A stretch of DNA of 64,000 nucleotides from positions 1 to 64,000 of the forward strand of contig CANEVH010000002.1 of assembly GCA_947442105.1 (NCBI GenBank), given 5' to 3'. How positions within the stretch are numbered: position 1 is the stretch's first letter; every line of letters begins with the position of its first letter. Position numbers and translations under genes: made by a program. The DNA comes from Comamonadaceae bacterium (GTDB taxonomy: Bacteria > Pseudomonadota > Gammaproteobacteria > Burkholderiales > Burkholderiaceae_C). Shown one piece after another: positions 1 through 8,386 of the stretch. The notes under the pieces are model-generated. The model did no database searches, was not told the origin of the DNA, and worked only from the letters and a program-made list of their open reading frames with translations.

Positions 1-119
1 GCGGGAAATGCGGGAAAACGAGGCTCAAACCGATGAAATCAGCCTCGAAAAGCGTCGGGAGTTCACGATATGAAAGGGTTGCGTGGAAATCAAATGTCCC
101 GAGCAAGGCGCCACACTTT

Positions 120-205
120 TGCGTGGGGTATTTCAGCAGCCTGTTAAGCAGGTCGGCCCGTTCGAAAACGCTTTGGATAGCGGTGGCGCCGCATCGGCGT
201 CAAGT
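120..205 (-). pseudogene. brnA antitoxin remnant
   Basis: Reading the minus strand in two frames gives pieces that match BrnA. One frame has DADAAPPLSKA and the next has VFERADLLNR. The intact BrnA elsewhere in this window carries DPDDAPALTQDFFARADLF at the equivalent place. A frameshift separates the two pieces and stop codons follow, so no functional antitoxin can be made. It lies directly downstream of the brnT remnant, in the normal brnT-brnA order. The call depends on short peptide similarity that I read by eye. Confidence 0.5.
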
Positions 206-419
206 CACGTGCTGGCTGTGGTGGGCTCTATCGCGCTCGTTGGTTTCTCTCATGCGGATGATGCGGCAAGTCGCGCCGTGTATAGACCGCGACAACCAGA
301 CGCGCTCCAAGTGGACCCACCGTGATGAAGCGGTCTTCTGTGTAAACCTTGCGCAGACCGCAGTGTTGAAATGTCCCCCCTTTACATCGAACCAACCCAT
401 CACGATCGTCGCTGCCCAT
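200..419 (-). pseudogene. brnT ribonuclease toxin remnant (frameshifted)
   Basis: One minus frame reads VYTEDRFITVGPLGARLVV and the adjacent frame continues RIIRMRETNERDRA. Together they match the C-terminal two thirds of BrnT; the intact copy at 33 kb has YAEDRFITVGFLQAKLVV followed by RRIISMRKANEREKA. BrnT is a small RelE-fold ribonuclease toxin. Here a frameshift between the two blocks and a missing N-terminus make it a pseudogene. The ORFs listed at 200..403 and 228..419 are the two halves of this broken gene, not separate genes. Confidence 0.65.
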
Positions 420-437
420 ATCGGGCGCTTGGCGCCG

Positions 438-836
438 CTATGGGGCGCGTTTGGCGCTCCCTTTGAGCGCCGTCACCTCCACCTCAATCTTCATCCGCGC
501 ATCCAACAGCCCCGCGCTCACCATGGTCGCCGCCGGGCGCGCTTGGCCCAGGTACTGGCGCAGCACCGGCCAGCAGGGTTCGAAGTCTGCGGTGTTCGGC
601 AGGATGTAATTCACGCGCACCACGTCGTCCAGGGTGGCGCCGACTTGGGCCAGGGCGGTGGCTATGTTTTTGAAGCACTGCGCTGCCTGTTCGCGCACAT
701 CGTCCGAGATGGCCATGGTGGCGTAGTCAAAGCCGGTGGTGCCTGAGACAAACACCCAGTCGCCGGCAACCACGGCGCGGGAGTAGCCGATGTCGGCCTC
801 AAAGCGCGAGCCGGAGCTGATGTGGTGGCGGTTCAT
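438..836 (-). CDS. RidA/YjgF-family protein
   Basis: 132 residues, the usual length for the RidA (YjgF/YER057c/UK114) family. Members deaminate reactive enamine/imine intermediates or act as related hydrolases, working as cytosolic trimers. Visible family features are the N-terminal YSRAVVAGDWVFVSGTTG segment, the central NIATALAQVGATLDDVVRVNY and the C-terminal ARMKIEVEVTAL strand. The canonical catalytic Arg of RidA proper (in a C-terminal P-A-R-x block) is not evident, since the corresponding segment reads ARPAATMVSAG, so this may be a non-RidA subfamily (Rid2 to Rid7). The start has a good AGGAG ribosome site. It is the last gene of the tauABC-ureohydrolase operon, 30 bp after the ureohydrolase, which suggests a role in the same nitrogen-compound pathway. 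Confidence 0.85.
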   Translation of the reverse strand: MNRHHISSGSRFEADIGYSRAVVAGDWVFVSGTTGFDYATMAISDDVREQAAQCFKNIATALAQVGATLDDVVRVNYILPNTADFEPCWPVLRQYLGQARPAATMVSAGLLDARMKIEVEVTALKGSAKRAP

Positions 837-866
837 GGAAGCTCCTTTTGGTAATGTGCGAACGCT

Positions 867-1847
867 TTAGCCCCGGCGCTTGCGCACGCTCTCGGCCAGC
901 ACGCACAAAATCTCAAAGAGCATGGTCGCGCCCACCAGGGCGGTGTTACCGCTGGGGTCAAACGGGGGCGAGACTTCAACCACGTCGCCGCCGATGAGGT
1001 TCAGGCCGCGCAGGCCGCGCACCAGGTGCTGCGCTTGCAGCGTGGTCATGCCGCCGATCTCGGGCGTGCCGGTGCCGGGGGCGTAGACGGGGTCTAGCGC
1101 GTCCACGTCAAAGCTCACATAGGTGGCGCCGTCGCCCACCACGCGGCGGGCCTCGGCAATCGTAGCTTCCACGCCCAGGGCGTTGAACTCGTCAATGTCG
1201 ATCACGCGGATGCCTTGTTCCTGGCCCCAGGTGTCTTCCGCGTCGCTGTACAGCGCGCCGCGAATGCCAATTTGTACCGTGCGCTTGGGGTCGAGCAGGC
1301 CTTCTTCTACTGCGCGGCGAAACGGCGTGCCGTGCGTGTACTTAAAGCCGCCAAAGTAGCCGTCCCAGGTGTCGGTGTGGGCGTCAAAGTGCACCATGCC
1401 CAGGGGGCCGGTGTGCTTGACGATGGCGCGCATGACCGGTAGCGACACCAAGTGGTCGCCACCCACCGACAAGGGCGCAATGCCCGCGCTGCAGACGCCA
1501 TTAAAGAAGGTTTCGATGCGCGCCAGTGAATCCATCAAGTCCACCGGATTGACTGGGGTGTCGCCCAAATCCGCGCAGTTGCACAGCGCAAAAGGCGCAA
1601 TGCCGCTGGCGCGGTTGACGTTGCGAATCATGGTGGAGATGTCGCGCACCTGGCGTGGGCCGTGGCGTGCGCCGGGGCGGTTGGTCGTGCCACCGTCCCA
1701 GGGAATGCCGACCAGGCCGATTTCCACGTCGGCGTACTCGGGTTCGTGGGCCTGCACATAAGGCAGGCGCATGAGTGTGGGAATACCGGCAAAGCGCGGC
1801 ATCACCGAGCCGGTGATGGGCTTAAAAAATCCAGGTGCAGCAGTCAC
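867..1847 (-). CDS. Arginase/agmatinase-family ureohydrolase
   Basis: A metal-dependent hydrolase that removes urea from a guanidino compound. The family metal ligands are all visible: GGDH, FDAHTDTW and SFDVDALDP. The N-terminus (MPRFAGIPTLMRLP) and the ending DVVEVSPPFDPSGNTALVGA resemble guanidinobutyrase/guanidinopropionase-type enzymes more than SpeB. The ORF track starts at a TTG (1862). I prefer the GTG at 1847, because GGAGGGG lies about 7 bases upstream and it gives a 4-bp GTGA overlap with the tauC stop; this yields 326 residues. The fusion into a taurine-type importer operon points to an imported guanidino compound. Candidate substrates are taurocyamine, guanidine, guanidinobutyrate or agmatine. 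The sequence does not settle which. Confidence 0.88.
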   Translation of the reverse strand: MTAAPGFFKPITGSVMPRFAGIPTLMRLPYVQAHEPEYADVEIGLVGIPWDGGTTNRPGARHGPRQVRDISTMIRNVNRASGIAPFALCNCADLGDTPVNPVDLMDSLARIETFFNGVCSAGIAPLSVGGDHLVSLPVMRAIVKHTGPLGMVHFDAHTDTWDGYFGGFKYTHGTPFRRAVEEGLLDPKRTVQIGIRGALYSDAEDTWGQEQGIRVIDIDEFNALGVEATIAEARRVVGDGATYVSFDVDALDPVYAPGTGTPEIGGMTTLQAQHLVRGLRGLNLIGGDVVEVSPPFDPSGNTALVGATMLFEILCVLAESVRKRRG

Positions 1848-2662
1848 ATCCGTCCCCTCCAAGGTACAACTTTTTTCTCCACCCAGCGCATCAGCAGGTC
1901 AAACGCAAACGCCACCGAGCCGATGACGATGATGCCCATGACCACAATGTCGGTGCGCAAAAAGTTTGAGGCATTGAGCACCATCTGGCCCAGTCCCACA
2001 TTGGCGGCCACCATTTCAGCGGCCACCAACGTGCTCCAGCCAAAGCCAATCGAGATGCGCATGCCCACCAATATCTCGGGCATGGCTGCAGGCAGCACCA
2101 CGTGCCGGATCACCTGGCTGTAGCTCGCGCCCATGGAGTACGCAGCGTTCATCTGCTCTTGCGAGGCGCTGCGCATGCCGGAGCGCGCGGCCATGGCCAG
2201 GGGCGCAAAGCAGCTCAGGTAAATCAGCAGCACCTTGGGAAACTCGTCAATGCCAAACCAGATGATGATCAGCGGCAAATAGGCCAACGGCGGCAGCGGG
2301 CGCAGCAGCTCAATGGGCGGATCAAAAATGCCGCGCCAAAAGCGCGACATGCCCATGGCAATGCCCACCGGAATGGCGGTGATGCAGCCCAACAAAAACG
2401 CCGCAAATACCCGCAGCATGCTGGCCATAAAGTGCTGCCACAGCGGTTTGTCGTTGGCAAGGCCCGTCAGGTATTCATAAAACTGCTGGTAGGTGGCCTG
2501 CGGCGAGGGCAAAAAGATGGGCTTGATCCAGCCCATATTCGTCACCAAAAACCACAGCGCCGCCATGACTAGGATGGTGACGGTGGTAACAAAGGCGCTG
2601 GAGCCTTCGCCCGGAATTTTGAAGGCGCTGGTCTTGAGCGCTGGCGTCGTTGGCTTAGACAT
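1844..2662 (-). CDS. tauC: NitT/TauT-type ABC transporter permease
   Basis: Inner-membrane permease of the BPD_transp_1 type, about 272 residues from the start chosen here, with around six predicted transmembrane helices. The cytoplasmic EAA-like loop, which contacts the ATPase, is visible as [24 protein letters not shown]. The ORF track begins far upstream in an implausible stretch. The start [10 protein letters not shown] at 2662 overlaps the end of tauB by 8 bp and is the natural one. Closest family is TauC/SsuC (taurine and alkanesulfonate import). The true substrate is uncertain given the ureohydrolase that overlaps its 3' end by 4 bp. Confidence 0.88.
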   Translation of the reverse strand: MSKPTTPALKTSAFKIPGEGSSAFVTTVTILVMAALWFLVTNMGWIKPIFLPSPQATYQQFYEYLTGLANDKPLWQHFMASMLRVFAAFLLGCITAIPVGIAMGMSRFWRGIFDPPIELLRPLPPLAYLPLIIIWFGIDEFPKVLLIYLSCFAPLAMAARSGMRSASQEQMNAAYSMGASYSQVIRHVVLPAAMPEILVGMRISIGFGWSTLVAAEMVAANVGLGQMVLNASNFLRTDIVVMGIIVIGSVAFAFDLLMRWVEKKVVPWRGRM

Positions 2663-3443
2663 GGGCGGCCTCGCGTTGGTGGATGATGGACAGCACTTCT
2701 TCGCGGATGCGAATGAATTCAGGCTCCGATTTGACTTTGCGCGCGTCGCCATGGTCCAGAAACTGGCGTGAGAACGGTACATCGTCGTAGGTATGGGTGA
2801 TGCGCCCTGGGCTCGGGCTCATGACGATCAGGCGAGTGGCCAAGAACAGCGCTTCTTCCACCGAGTGGGTAATAAAGAACACCATCTTGTTGGACTTGAC
2901 CCAGGCGTGCAGCAGGATTTCTTGCACCGTCTCGCGGGTGAAAGCGTCCAGAGCGCCCATGGGTTCGTCCATCAGCAGTACCTCGGGGTCGCTGGCCAGG
3001 GCGCGAGCAATGCCCACACGCTGCTGCATGCCGCCCGACAATTCGTAGACCGCCCGGTCGGCATATCTCTCGAGGCCGACTAAGGCCAGCTTGTCTTCGC
3101 CGATACGGCGGCGCTCTGTCGTGCCCATGCCACGCATGCGCAGGCCCAGGCAGACGTTGTCAATCACGCTGAGCCAGGGCATGAGCGCGTGCTTTTGGAA
3201 CACCACGCCGCGGTCGGCGCCTGGGCCTTGCACCGGCGCGCCGTTGAGCAGCACCTCGCCGCTGGACGGCGGCAGAAAACCGGCAATGCAATTGAGCAGC
3301 GTGGTCTTGCCGCAACCCGAGGCGCCCAGGGCCACCACAAAGTCGCCGCCCTGCATCTCCAGGTTGACAGGTGCGAGTGCCTGCAAGGTGCCGCCTTGGA
3401 CGGCGTAGTTCACCGTCAGGTCTTTGATGTGCAATGTGGGCAT
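2655..3443 (-). CDS. tauB: NitT/TauT-type ABC transporter ATP-binding protein
   Basis: 262 residues, the usual size for TauB/SsuB. It shows the Walker [10 protein letters not shown], the Q-loop region [12 protein letters not shown], the ABC signature [15 protein letters not shown], the Walker B VLLMDEP, and the switch histidine in [10 protein letters not shown]. It powers import together with the overlapping permease gene downstream and the binding protein encoded 115 bp upstream. Naming as tauB is by family resemblance; related ATPases serve nitrate, sulfonate and guanidine uptake systems. Confidence 0.9.
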   Translation of the reverse strand: MPTLHIKDLTVNYAVQGGTLQALAPVNLEMQGGDFVVALGASGCGKTTLLNCIAGFLPPSSGEVLLNGAPVQGPGADRGVVFQKHALMPWLSVIDNVCLGLRMRGMGTTERRRIGEDKLALVGLERYADRAVYELSGGMQQRVGIARALASDPEVLLMDEPMGALDAFTRETVQEILLHAWVKSNKMVFFITHSVEEALFLATRLIVMSPSPGRITHTYDDVPFSRQFLDHGDARKVKSEPEFIRIREEVLSIIHQREAAHV

Positions 3444-3558
3444 AACAGTCCGCAGAAAAGCGTGGATTCATGGAAAAAGGGGCGAACTTATGACAAGTTG
3501 CCCCTTCGGTGGCATGCAGCCAGGCGACGGGCGCTAGCCCGAACGCCGCCAGCGCAGA

Positions 3559-4578
3559 TTACTTCAATGCGTCGCGCAGGTAGCTGGCGTCCACAAAGGC
3601 GCTGTAGTCGGGCTTGACTTCGGTGATACGGCCAATTTCTTTCCACAGCTTGGCACTGTTTTCCAGCGTCTTGGCGGCGCCACCGGCAGAGCCGCCGCCC
3701 AGCCAGGCGTTGGAGAGTTGCGCAGCCGTGTCAGGGAACACAAATGCAGCCATGGCGTCGGGCACGTCCTTTTCGTCAGCCTTGGTCCATTTCGCAATGG
3801 CTTTGACCTGGGGCGAACCCACGGCCCACTTGGCAGTGTTGGCGCGGTAATCGGCGTCGGCTTTGGTGATGGCCTTGATCAAAGCCACCACGAATTCGCG
3901 GTTCTCGGCGGCCCACTTGGCGTTCACCACCAAGCCGTCAAACGTGGGATAGCCTTTTTTGCCAATGTCGCCCGAGGTGGCGATGGCCTTGCCGTTGCGC
4001 TTGATTTTGGACAAGACCGGGTCCCAGATAAAGGACGCATCAATATCGCCACGCTCCCAGGCCGCTGCGATGGCGGGTGGGGGCAGGTTCATCACATTGA
4101 CGCTTTTGGCGTCCACGCCCTCCAGGCGCAGGCCGACCATCAAAGAGTAGTGGGCGGTGGAGGCGAAAGGCGTGCCGACTTTCTTGCCGACCAGGTCTTT
4201 CCAGCTGTTGATGCCAGCACCGTTGCGCGCGACCAATTGGTCGGACGCGGCAATGTCGTCCAGGATGTAAACCAAGCGCAGGTCTTGGCCCTGGCTGGTG
4301 GCGGTGGCCAGGGGGCTGGAGCCGACTTCGCCGATTTGCACATCACCAGAGCCCATGGCCTTGATGACCTCGCCACCACCGCCAAACATGCGCCAGTTAA
4401 TTTTGTAGCCCGTCGCCTTTTCAAACTCGGAGTCCATTAGCGTGCGCAGCGGCAGGACCATGTCCTGGTGGGCAAAAGTAACCTCTTTTTTGGCCTGCGC
4501 AAAGGCCGCAGAAACACCCACGGCAACCAGCAGGCCGACCAGAGTTTTCGCGAGAACGGGAAGCAAAGTCTTTTTCAT
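3559..4578 (-). CDS. tauA: Periplasmic substrate-binding protein, TauA family
   Basis: The ORF track adds 68 spurious N-terminal residues. The real start is MKKTLLPVLAK at 4578, with AAAGG upstream, giving 339 residues. A Sec signal peptide ends near VSAAFAQA. The mature part is a type 2 periplasmic binding fold: VTFAHQDMVLPLRTLMDSEF, then GDVQIGEVGSSPLATA, then WKDLVGKKVGTPFASTAHYSL and ASFIWDPVLSK, all characteristic of taurine-binding proteins. It is the first gene of the operon and is preceded by three phased TAGTGCCAG repeats. The ligand cannot be fixed from sequence alone, although the resemblance is strongest to taurine binders. Confidence 0.88.
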   Translation of the reverse strand: MKKTLLPVLAKTLVGLLVAVGVSAAFAQAKKEVTFAHQDMVLPLRTLMDSEFEKATGYKINWRMFGGGGEVIKAMGSGDVQIGEVGSSPLATATSQGQDLRLVYILDDIAASDQLVARNGAGINSWKDLVGKKVGTPFASTAHYSLMVGLRLEGVDAKSVNVMNLPPPAIAAAWERGDIDASFIWDPVLSKIKRNGKAIATSGDIGKKGYPTFDGLVVNAKWAAENREFVVALIKAITKADADYRANTAKWAVGSPQVKAIAKWTKADEKDVPDAMAAFVFPDTAAQLSNAWLGGGSAGGAAKTLENSAKLWKEIGRITEVKPDYSAFVDASYLRDALK

Positions 4579-4689
4579 ACAGATACCTTTCAATAAAAAA
4601 TGTGCGGTAAACGCCCAAGCCATACTAGCGCTCGCCTCATGACTCCTTCGCATGAGCTTAGGAGTTTGTCCGCGCCCGCGGTCTGCGAG

Positions 4690-4753
4690 TAGTGCCAGTT
4701 GCATGCCTTTGTAGTGCCAGAAACAGGCCAAAATTGCACTGCCATAGTGCCAG
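4690..4753 (-). promoter_or_regulatory. Three phased CTGGCACTA repeats upstream of tauA
   Basis: The plus-strand word TAGTGCCAG (CTGGCACTA in the tauA direction) occurs at 4690-4698, 4712-4720 and 4745-4753. The start-to-start spacings are 22 and 33 bp, that is two and three turns at 11 bp per turn, so the copies lie on one face of the helix. They sit 112 to 175 bp upstream of the tauA start. Direct repeats beginning CTGG are known for MocR/GntR-type regulators such as TauR. The regulator itself is not in the window. Confidence 0.55.
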
Positions 4754-4985
4754 CGCACGCCACAAAACGGTGCGATTTTCATTGGCGGGTTGCGGTTCTG
4801 GCCAGTGGGCTTTGCAGGGCCTGGGGCGGTGCGACTTTTGCCGAGGATTGGGGTTTATCCTTAGCCCGGTCGGTGGTGGATTCAAGCGCCGCGCAAACGG
4901 ATTAAACAGCTTTTGTTTTAGTACGGGGTTTAAGTGCTGGGCGAATGAAATTTGTCTTTTTGGGCATTTCATCCGAAGCAGTTTT

Positions 4986-4991
4986 TATAAT
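4986..4991 (+). promoter_or_regulatory. Candidate -10 box for the diguanylate cyclase gene
   Basis: A perfect TATAAT at this position lies in an AT-rich patch that contrasts with the GC-rich surroundings. It is about 117 bp upstream of the cyclase start at 5108 on the same strand. No convincing -35 hexamer is present at 16 to 18 bp. The rest of the 4579-5107 gap holds the tauA regulatory repeats and no gene I can support. Confidence 0.35.
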
Positions 4992-5107
4992 GCAATAAAT
5001 GATCAAATCAATGCGACAGCACTCCAGTCAACCGCGTTGGATTGGCTGTGCGGCCTCGCGCAACTTTGCGGCCCACGCAGTCCACCACGCACCACGAGGG
5101 TCAGACC

Positions 5108-6184
5108 ATGACGAAGCACGAAGATAGTGCAATGGACGCAGGCAATGGGCGTGCAATGCCCGTGCACGCGCCCGGAGGTCTCACCCCAGCGCAACGCGTG
5201 CTGCTGCTGGGGTCGCGGCTCTTGGCCGGCGTGTCGGATGCCGCAGTGCTCCCTTGGTTGACGCAGGCGCCGGTTCGTGTTCTTGCGCGGGGTGAAACAC
5301 TGATCACCTTGGGCACCGTTCACAACACTTTGTATGTTTTGCTGTCCGGTGAACTCTCGGTCTGGTTGCACGCGGACAGTGGTCCTTTGGTGCCTATCCA
5401 AAGTGCCGGGAACGAAAAATCGACGGATGCGCGCAAAGAAGTTGCGCGCATCTTGCCCGGCGATTCGGTGGGCGAGCAGTCCTTGATTGACGGACAAAAG
5501 CCCAACGCCTGGGCTATCGCGGAGCAAGAGTCCCAGGTGCTGGCGGTGCCAGCGGACATGGTGTGGCAGTCCATGCAGGAAGAGCCCAAGATCGCGCTCA
5601 ATTTGTTGCGCGTGCTGTCAGCGCGCGTGCGCAACGCCAACGCGGGCTTGAGTGAAGCAATGCTCCACCAGCAGCGCCTGGCCCAAGACGCCGAGACCGA
5701 TGTCTTGACCGGCTTGCACAACCGCCGCTGGATGGACCGCACCTATCCACGCACCCTGCGCCGGCATCAGTCGCCGGCACGCCCAGCCTCGCTGCTGATG
5801 ATAGATATTGACCACTTCAAACGCGTCAATGACGAGCACGGTCACACGGTGGGCGACCTGGTACTGTGCCATGCGGCACGTTGCATCGAGATTACGCTGC
5901 GACCGGGCGATCTGTGCGCTCGCTACGGAGGTGAAGAGTTTTGCGTCTTGTTGCCCGAGGTGGACGCCGCCATGGCCACCCGCATTGCGCAGCGCATTTG
6001 CGCAGCGGTTTTTGCAGCGCCCTTTGGCCTCAGCTCGGGCGACGCGCTGGCGGTGAGCGTGTCTATCGGTGTGGCCGGATGGGACCAGCAAAGCCCCTTG
6101 GGCGCGCTGATAGAAGCGGCAGACGCCGCGCTCTACCAGGCCAAGCGCCAGGGCCGTAACCGAGTGGTAAACGCCCTGGACTAA
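5108..6184 (+). CDS. Diguanylate cyclase with N-terminal cyclic-nucleotide-binding-like domain
   Basis: 358 residues from the start MTKHEDSAMDA; the earlier in-frame start in the ORF track has no ribosome site. Residues about 45-170 form a Crp-like cNMP-binding fold (ETLITLGTVHNTLYVLLSGELSVWL, then PGDSVGEQSLIDG). A short helix leads to a C-terminal GGDEF domain (TDVLTGLHNRRWMDRTYPRTLRR onwards). The active-site motif GGEEF is intact and the inhibitory I-site RPGD lies five residues upstream of it, so the protein should make c-di-GMP and be product-inhibited. The phosphate-binding cassette of the cNMP domain is not canonical, so its ligand is unknown. It is a single-gene unit, convergent with pckG. 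Confidence 0.9.
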   Translation: MTKHEDSAMDAGNGRAMPVHAPGGLTPAQRVLLLGSRLLAGVSDAAVLPWLTQAPVRVLARGETLITLGTVHNTLYVLLSGELSVWLHADSGPLVPIQSAGNEKSTDARKEVARILPGDSVGEQSLIDGQKPNAWAIAEQESQVLAVPADMVWQSMQEEPKIALNLLRVLSARVRNANAGLSEAMLHQQRLAQDAETDVLTGLHNRRWMDRTYPRTLRRHQSPARPASLLMIDIDHFKRVNDEHGHTVGDLVLCHAARCIEITLRPGDLCARYGGEEFCVLLPEVDAAMATRIAQRICAAVFAAPFGLSSGDALAVSVSIGVAGWDQQSPLGALIEAADAALYQAKRQGRNRVVNALD

Positions 6185-6223
6185 CTTTCATGAAGATGGG
6201 CAGCACGCCCAATCATGAAAGCT
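6182..6223 (+). repeat. Stop-codon-abutting palindrome, copy A
   Basis: TAACTTTCATGA starts at the TAA stop of the cyclase gene and is answered by TCATGAAAG at 6213-6221. A GGGC/GCCC inner stem lies between them. It lies between convergent genes and could act as a terminator, although only a short pyrimidine tail (CTCTTTCCC) follows. Related copies lie at 24448-24489 and 62389-62426. Confidence 0.6.
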
Positions 6224-6264
6224 CTTTCCCGCAAATACCCGTAGGTACCCGAAATAGCCCAGCT

Positions 6265-8151
6265 TCAGGCGGCCAGGCGAAGCTCCAACTGCGCCTTGGT
6301 AGCAGTCAGTTCTTGCGGCAGGTGGTAGGCGAGTTGGTCAAACAGCGCGGTGTGCAGCGCAATCTCTGCTTTCCAGTCGGCCTTGTCCAGGCTGGTGACC
6401 TTCGCGAATTGGGCCGGTGTGAAGTCCAGCCCCTCCCAGGTGATTTCGCCATAGCGCGGGCTGGTACCAAACCCGGTTTCCTGGCCTGCGGCTGTGCCTT
6501 CTAAGCGGTCAATCATCCACTTGAGCACGCGCATGTTCTCGCCGTAGCCGGGCCAGACAAACTTGCCGTCATCGCCTTTGCGAAACCAGTTGACGCAGTA
6601 AATCGCTGGCAATTTGGCGCCCGCAGCGCTGAGCTTGCTGCCCATATTGAGCCAGTGCTGGAAATAGTCGCTCATGTTGTAGCCGGCAAACGGCAGCATG
6701 GCAAACGGGTCGCGCCGCACCACGCCTTGTTGGCCCGCAGCCGCAGCCGTGGTCTCCGAGCCCATGGTGGCCGCCATGTACACGCCTTCGACCCAATTGC
6801 GCGCCTCGGTGACCAGCGGCACGGTGGTGGAGCGTCGGCCACCAAAGATAAAGGCGTCGATCGGCACGCCGGCCGCATCGTCCCAGGCGGCGTCCAGCGC
6901 CGGGTTGTTGCCAGCGGCTACGGTAAAGCGCGAGTTGGGGTGTGCGGCTTTGGCGCCGGTCTCGCGGGCGATTTGCGGTGTCCAGTCCTTGCCCTGCCAG
7001 TCAATCAGGTGGTCTGGCGTGCTGCCTGTGTCTTTTTCCATGCCTTCCCACCAGACGTCGCCGTCGTCGGTGAGCGCCACGTTGGTGAAGATCACGTCAT
7101 GGCCGAGGCTTGCCATGCAGTTGGGGTTGGTGTGGTAGTTGGTGCCGGGGGCCACGCCAAAGTAGCCGGCCTCGGGGTTGATGGCGTACATCTTGCCGTC
7201 GGCGTGCGGTTTGATCCAGGCAATGTCGTCGCCAATGGTGGTCACTTTCCAGCCGGCAAAGCCTTGCGGCGGCACCAGCATGGAGAAGTTGGTCTTGCCG
7301 CAGGCGCTGGGGAAGGCGGCCGCCACGTGGTATTTTTTGCCCTGGGGGTTGGTCACGCCCAAAATCAGCATGTGCTCGGCCAGCCAGCCGGGGCTGCCCG
7401 CAGCGTCTTGCGCGTCGGCGCGGCCCATGGTGGAGGCAATGCGCAGCGCGAAGCACTTTTTGCCCAACAAGGCGTTGCCGCCGTAGCCTGAGCCATAGGA
7501 CCAAATTTCGCGGGTTTCGGGAAAGTGGACGATGTACTTGGTCTTGTTGCACGGCCATTTCACGTCCACCTGGCCAGCGGCCAGCGGCGCGCCCACGGTG
7601 TGCATGCAGGGCACAAAGTCGCCGTCCACGCCCAGCACGTCGTAGACCGCGCGGCCCATGCGGGTCATGATGCGCTGGTTGACCGCCACATAGGCGCTGT
7701 CGCTGATCTCAATGCCAATGTGGGCGATGTGCGAACCCAGCGGTCCCATGGAAAAGGGCACCACATACATGGTGCGTCCGGCCATGCAGCCCTCAAACAG
7801 CGGCGCCAGAGTGGCGCGCATTTCGCCCGGCTCCATCCAGTTGTTGGTCGGCCCGGCGTTCTCTTTTTGGGCGCTGCAAATATAGGTGCGGTCTTCCACC
7901 CGCGCCACGTCGCTGGGGTCGGAGCAGGCCAAAAAGCTGTTCGGGCGTTTGGCCGGGTTGAGTTGGGTGAAAGTGCCTGCGTTGACCAGCTTCTGGCACA
8001 GGGCCTGGTACTCCTCTTGCGAGCCGTCGCACCAGTGGACGGCGGCGGGCCTGCACAAGGCAACCATATCGGCCACCCAGGCAATCAGGCGGGGGTGTTT
8101 GACAAAGTCTGGGATTGGCAGGTCCAGTCCCTGCATCACGGGTGCGTTCAT
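6265..8151 (-). CDS. pckG: Phosphoenolpyruvate carboxykinase (GTP)
   Basis: Catalyses oxaloacetate + GTP to PEP + CO2 + GDP, the first committed step of gluconeogenesis, in the cytosol. 628 residues from the start [16 protein letters not shown], which has TAGGAG upstream; the 14 extra residues in the ORF track are leader. GTP-class features are visible: the P-loop region [13 protein letters not shown] with the reactive Cys, [21 protein letters not shown], and the guanine-contacting FGYNMSDYF-like segment [15 protein letters not shown]. Length matches the family (about 600-620). It is monocistronic, behind a structured leader. Confidence 0.97.
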   Translation of the reverse strand: MNAPVMQGLDLPIPDFVKHPRLIAWVADMVALCRPAAVHWCDGSQEEYQALCQKLVNAGTFTQLNPAKRPNSFLACSDPSDVARVEDRTYICSAQKENAGPTNNWMEPGEMRATLAPLFEGCMAGRTMYVVPFSMGPLGSHIAHIGIEISDSAYVAVNQRIMTRMGRAVYDVLGVDGDFVPCMHTVGAPLAAGQVDVKWPCNKTKYIVHFPETREIWSYGSGYGGNALLGKKCFALRIASTMGRADAQDAAGSPGWLAEHMLILGVTNPQGKKYHVAAAFPSACGKTNFSMLVPPQGFAGWKVTTIGDDIAWIKPHADGKMYAINPEAGYFGVAPGTNYHTNPNCMASLGHDVIFTNVALTDDGDVWWEGMEKDTGSTPDHLIDWQGKDWTPQIARETGAKAAHPNSRFTVAAGNNPALDAAWDDAAGVPIDAFIFGGRRSTTVPLVTEARNWVEGVYMAATMGSETTAAAAGQQGVVRRDPFAMLPFAGYNMSDYFQHWLNMGSKLSAAGAKLPAIYCVNWFRKGDDGKFVWPGYGENMRVLKWMIDRLEGTAAGQETGFGTSPRYGEITWEGLDFTPAQFAKVTSLDKADWKAEIALHTALFDQLAYHLPQELTATKAQLELRLAA

Positions 8152-8176
8152 TGAAAGGCTCCTAAGTTTAAAAATC

Positions 8177-8222
8177 GTTTTTTCAAAAACCACGCTTTTT
8201 TCGTGGTGGGCTTTGAAAAAAC
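8177..8222 (-). promoter_or_regulatory. Large hairpin in the pckG 5' leader (attenuator or upstream terminator)
   Basis: On the minus strand an 11-bp perfect arm GTTTTTTCAAA pairs with TTTGAAAAAAC. Enclosed is a second stem CCACG/CGTGG with an A-rich loop, followed by a run of T. The structure ends 26 bases before the pckG start. It could terminate readthrough from the SDR gene upstream, or attenuate pckG itself. The remaining gap to 8386 has AT-rich promoter-like sequence (GCATATATATTG on the minus strand) and three GTTAC/ATTAC words at 8307-8330. Confidence 0.5.
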
Positions 8223-8386
8223 CGCTGCCGCCAGACGCCCTTGGGGCACAGCACCGTCAGCGTTTGCGGGGTAAAAGCCCCAGGGGGATGCCGATTTTAG
8301 GAAGCGGTTACGAAGTTACCAAGCGATTACCAACAATATATATGCAAAACCGGCATGGGCTTATGGATTTACGTAACTGCCGGGGA

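Noticed and set aside
4579-5100. Guanidine (ykkC-type) riboswitch before tauA
   Set aside because: I looked for the conserved guanidine-I core words on the minus strand upstream of tauA and did not find them. A covariance-model search would be decisive.
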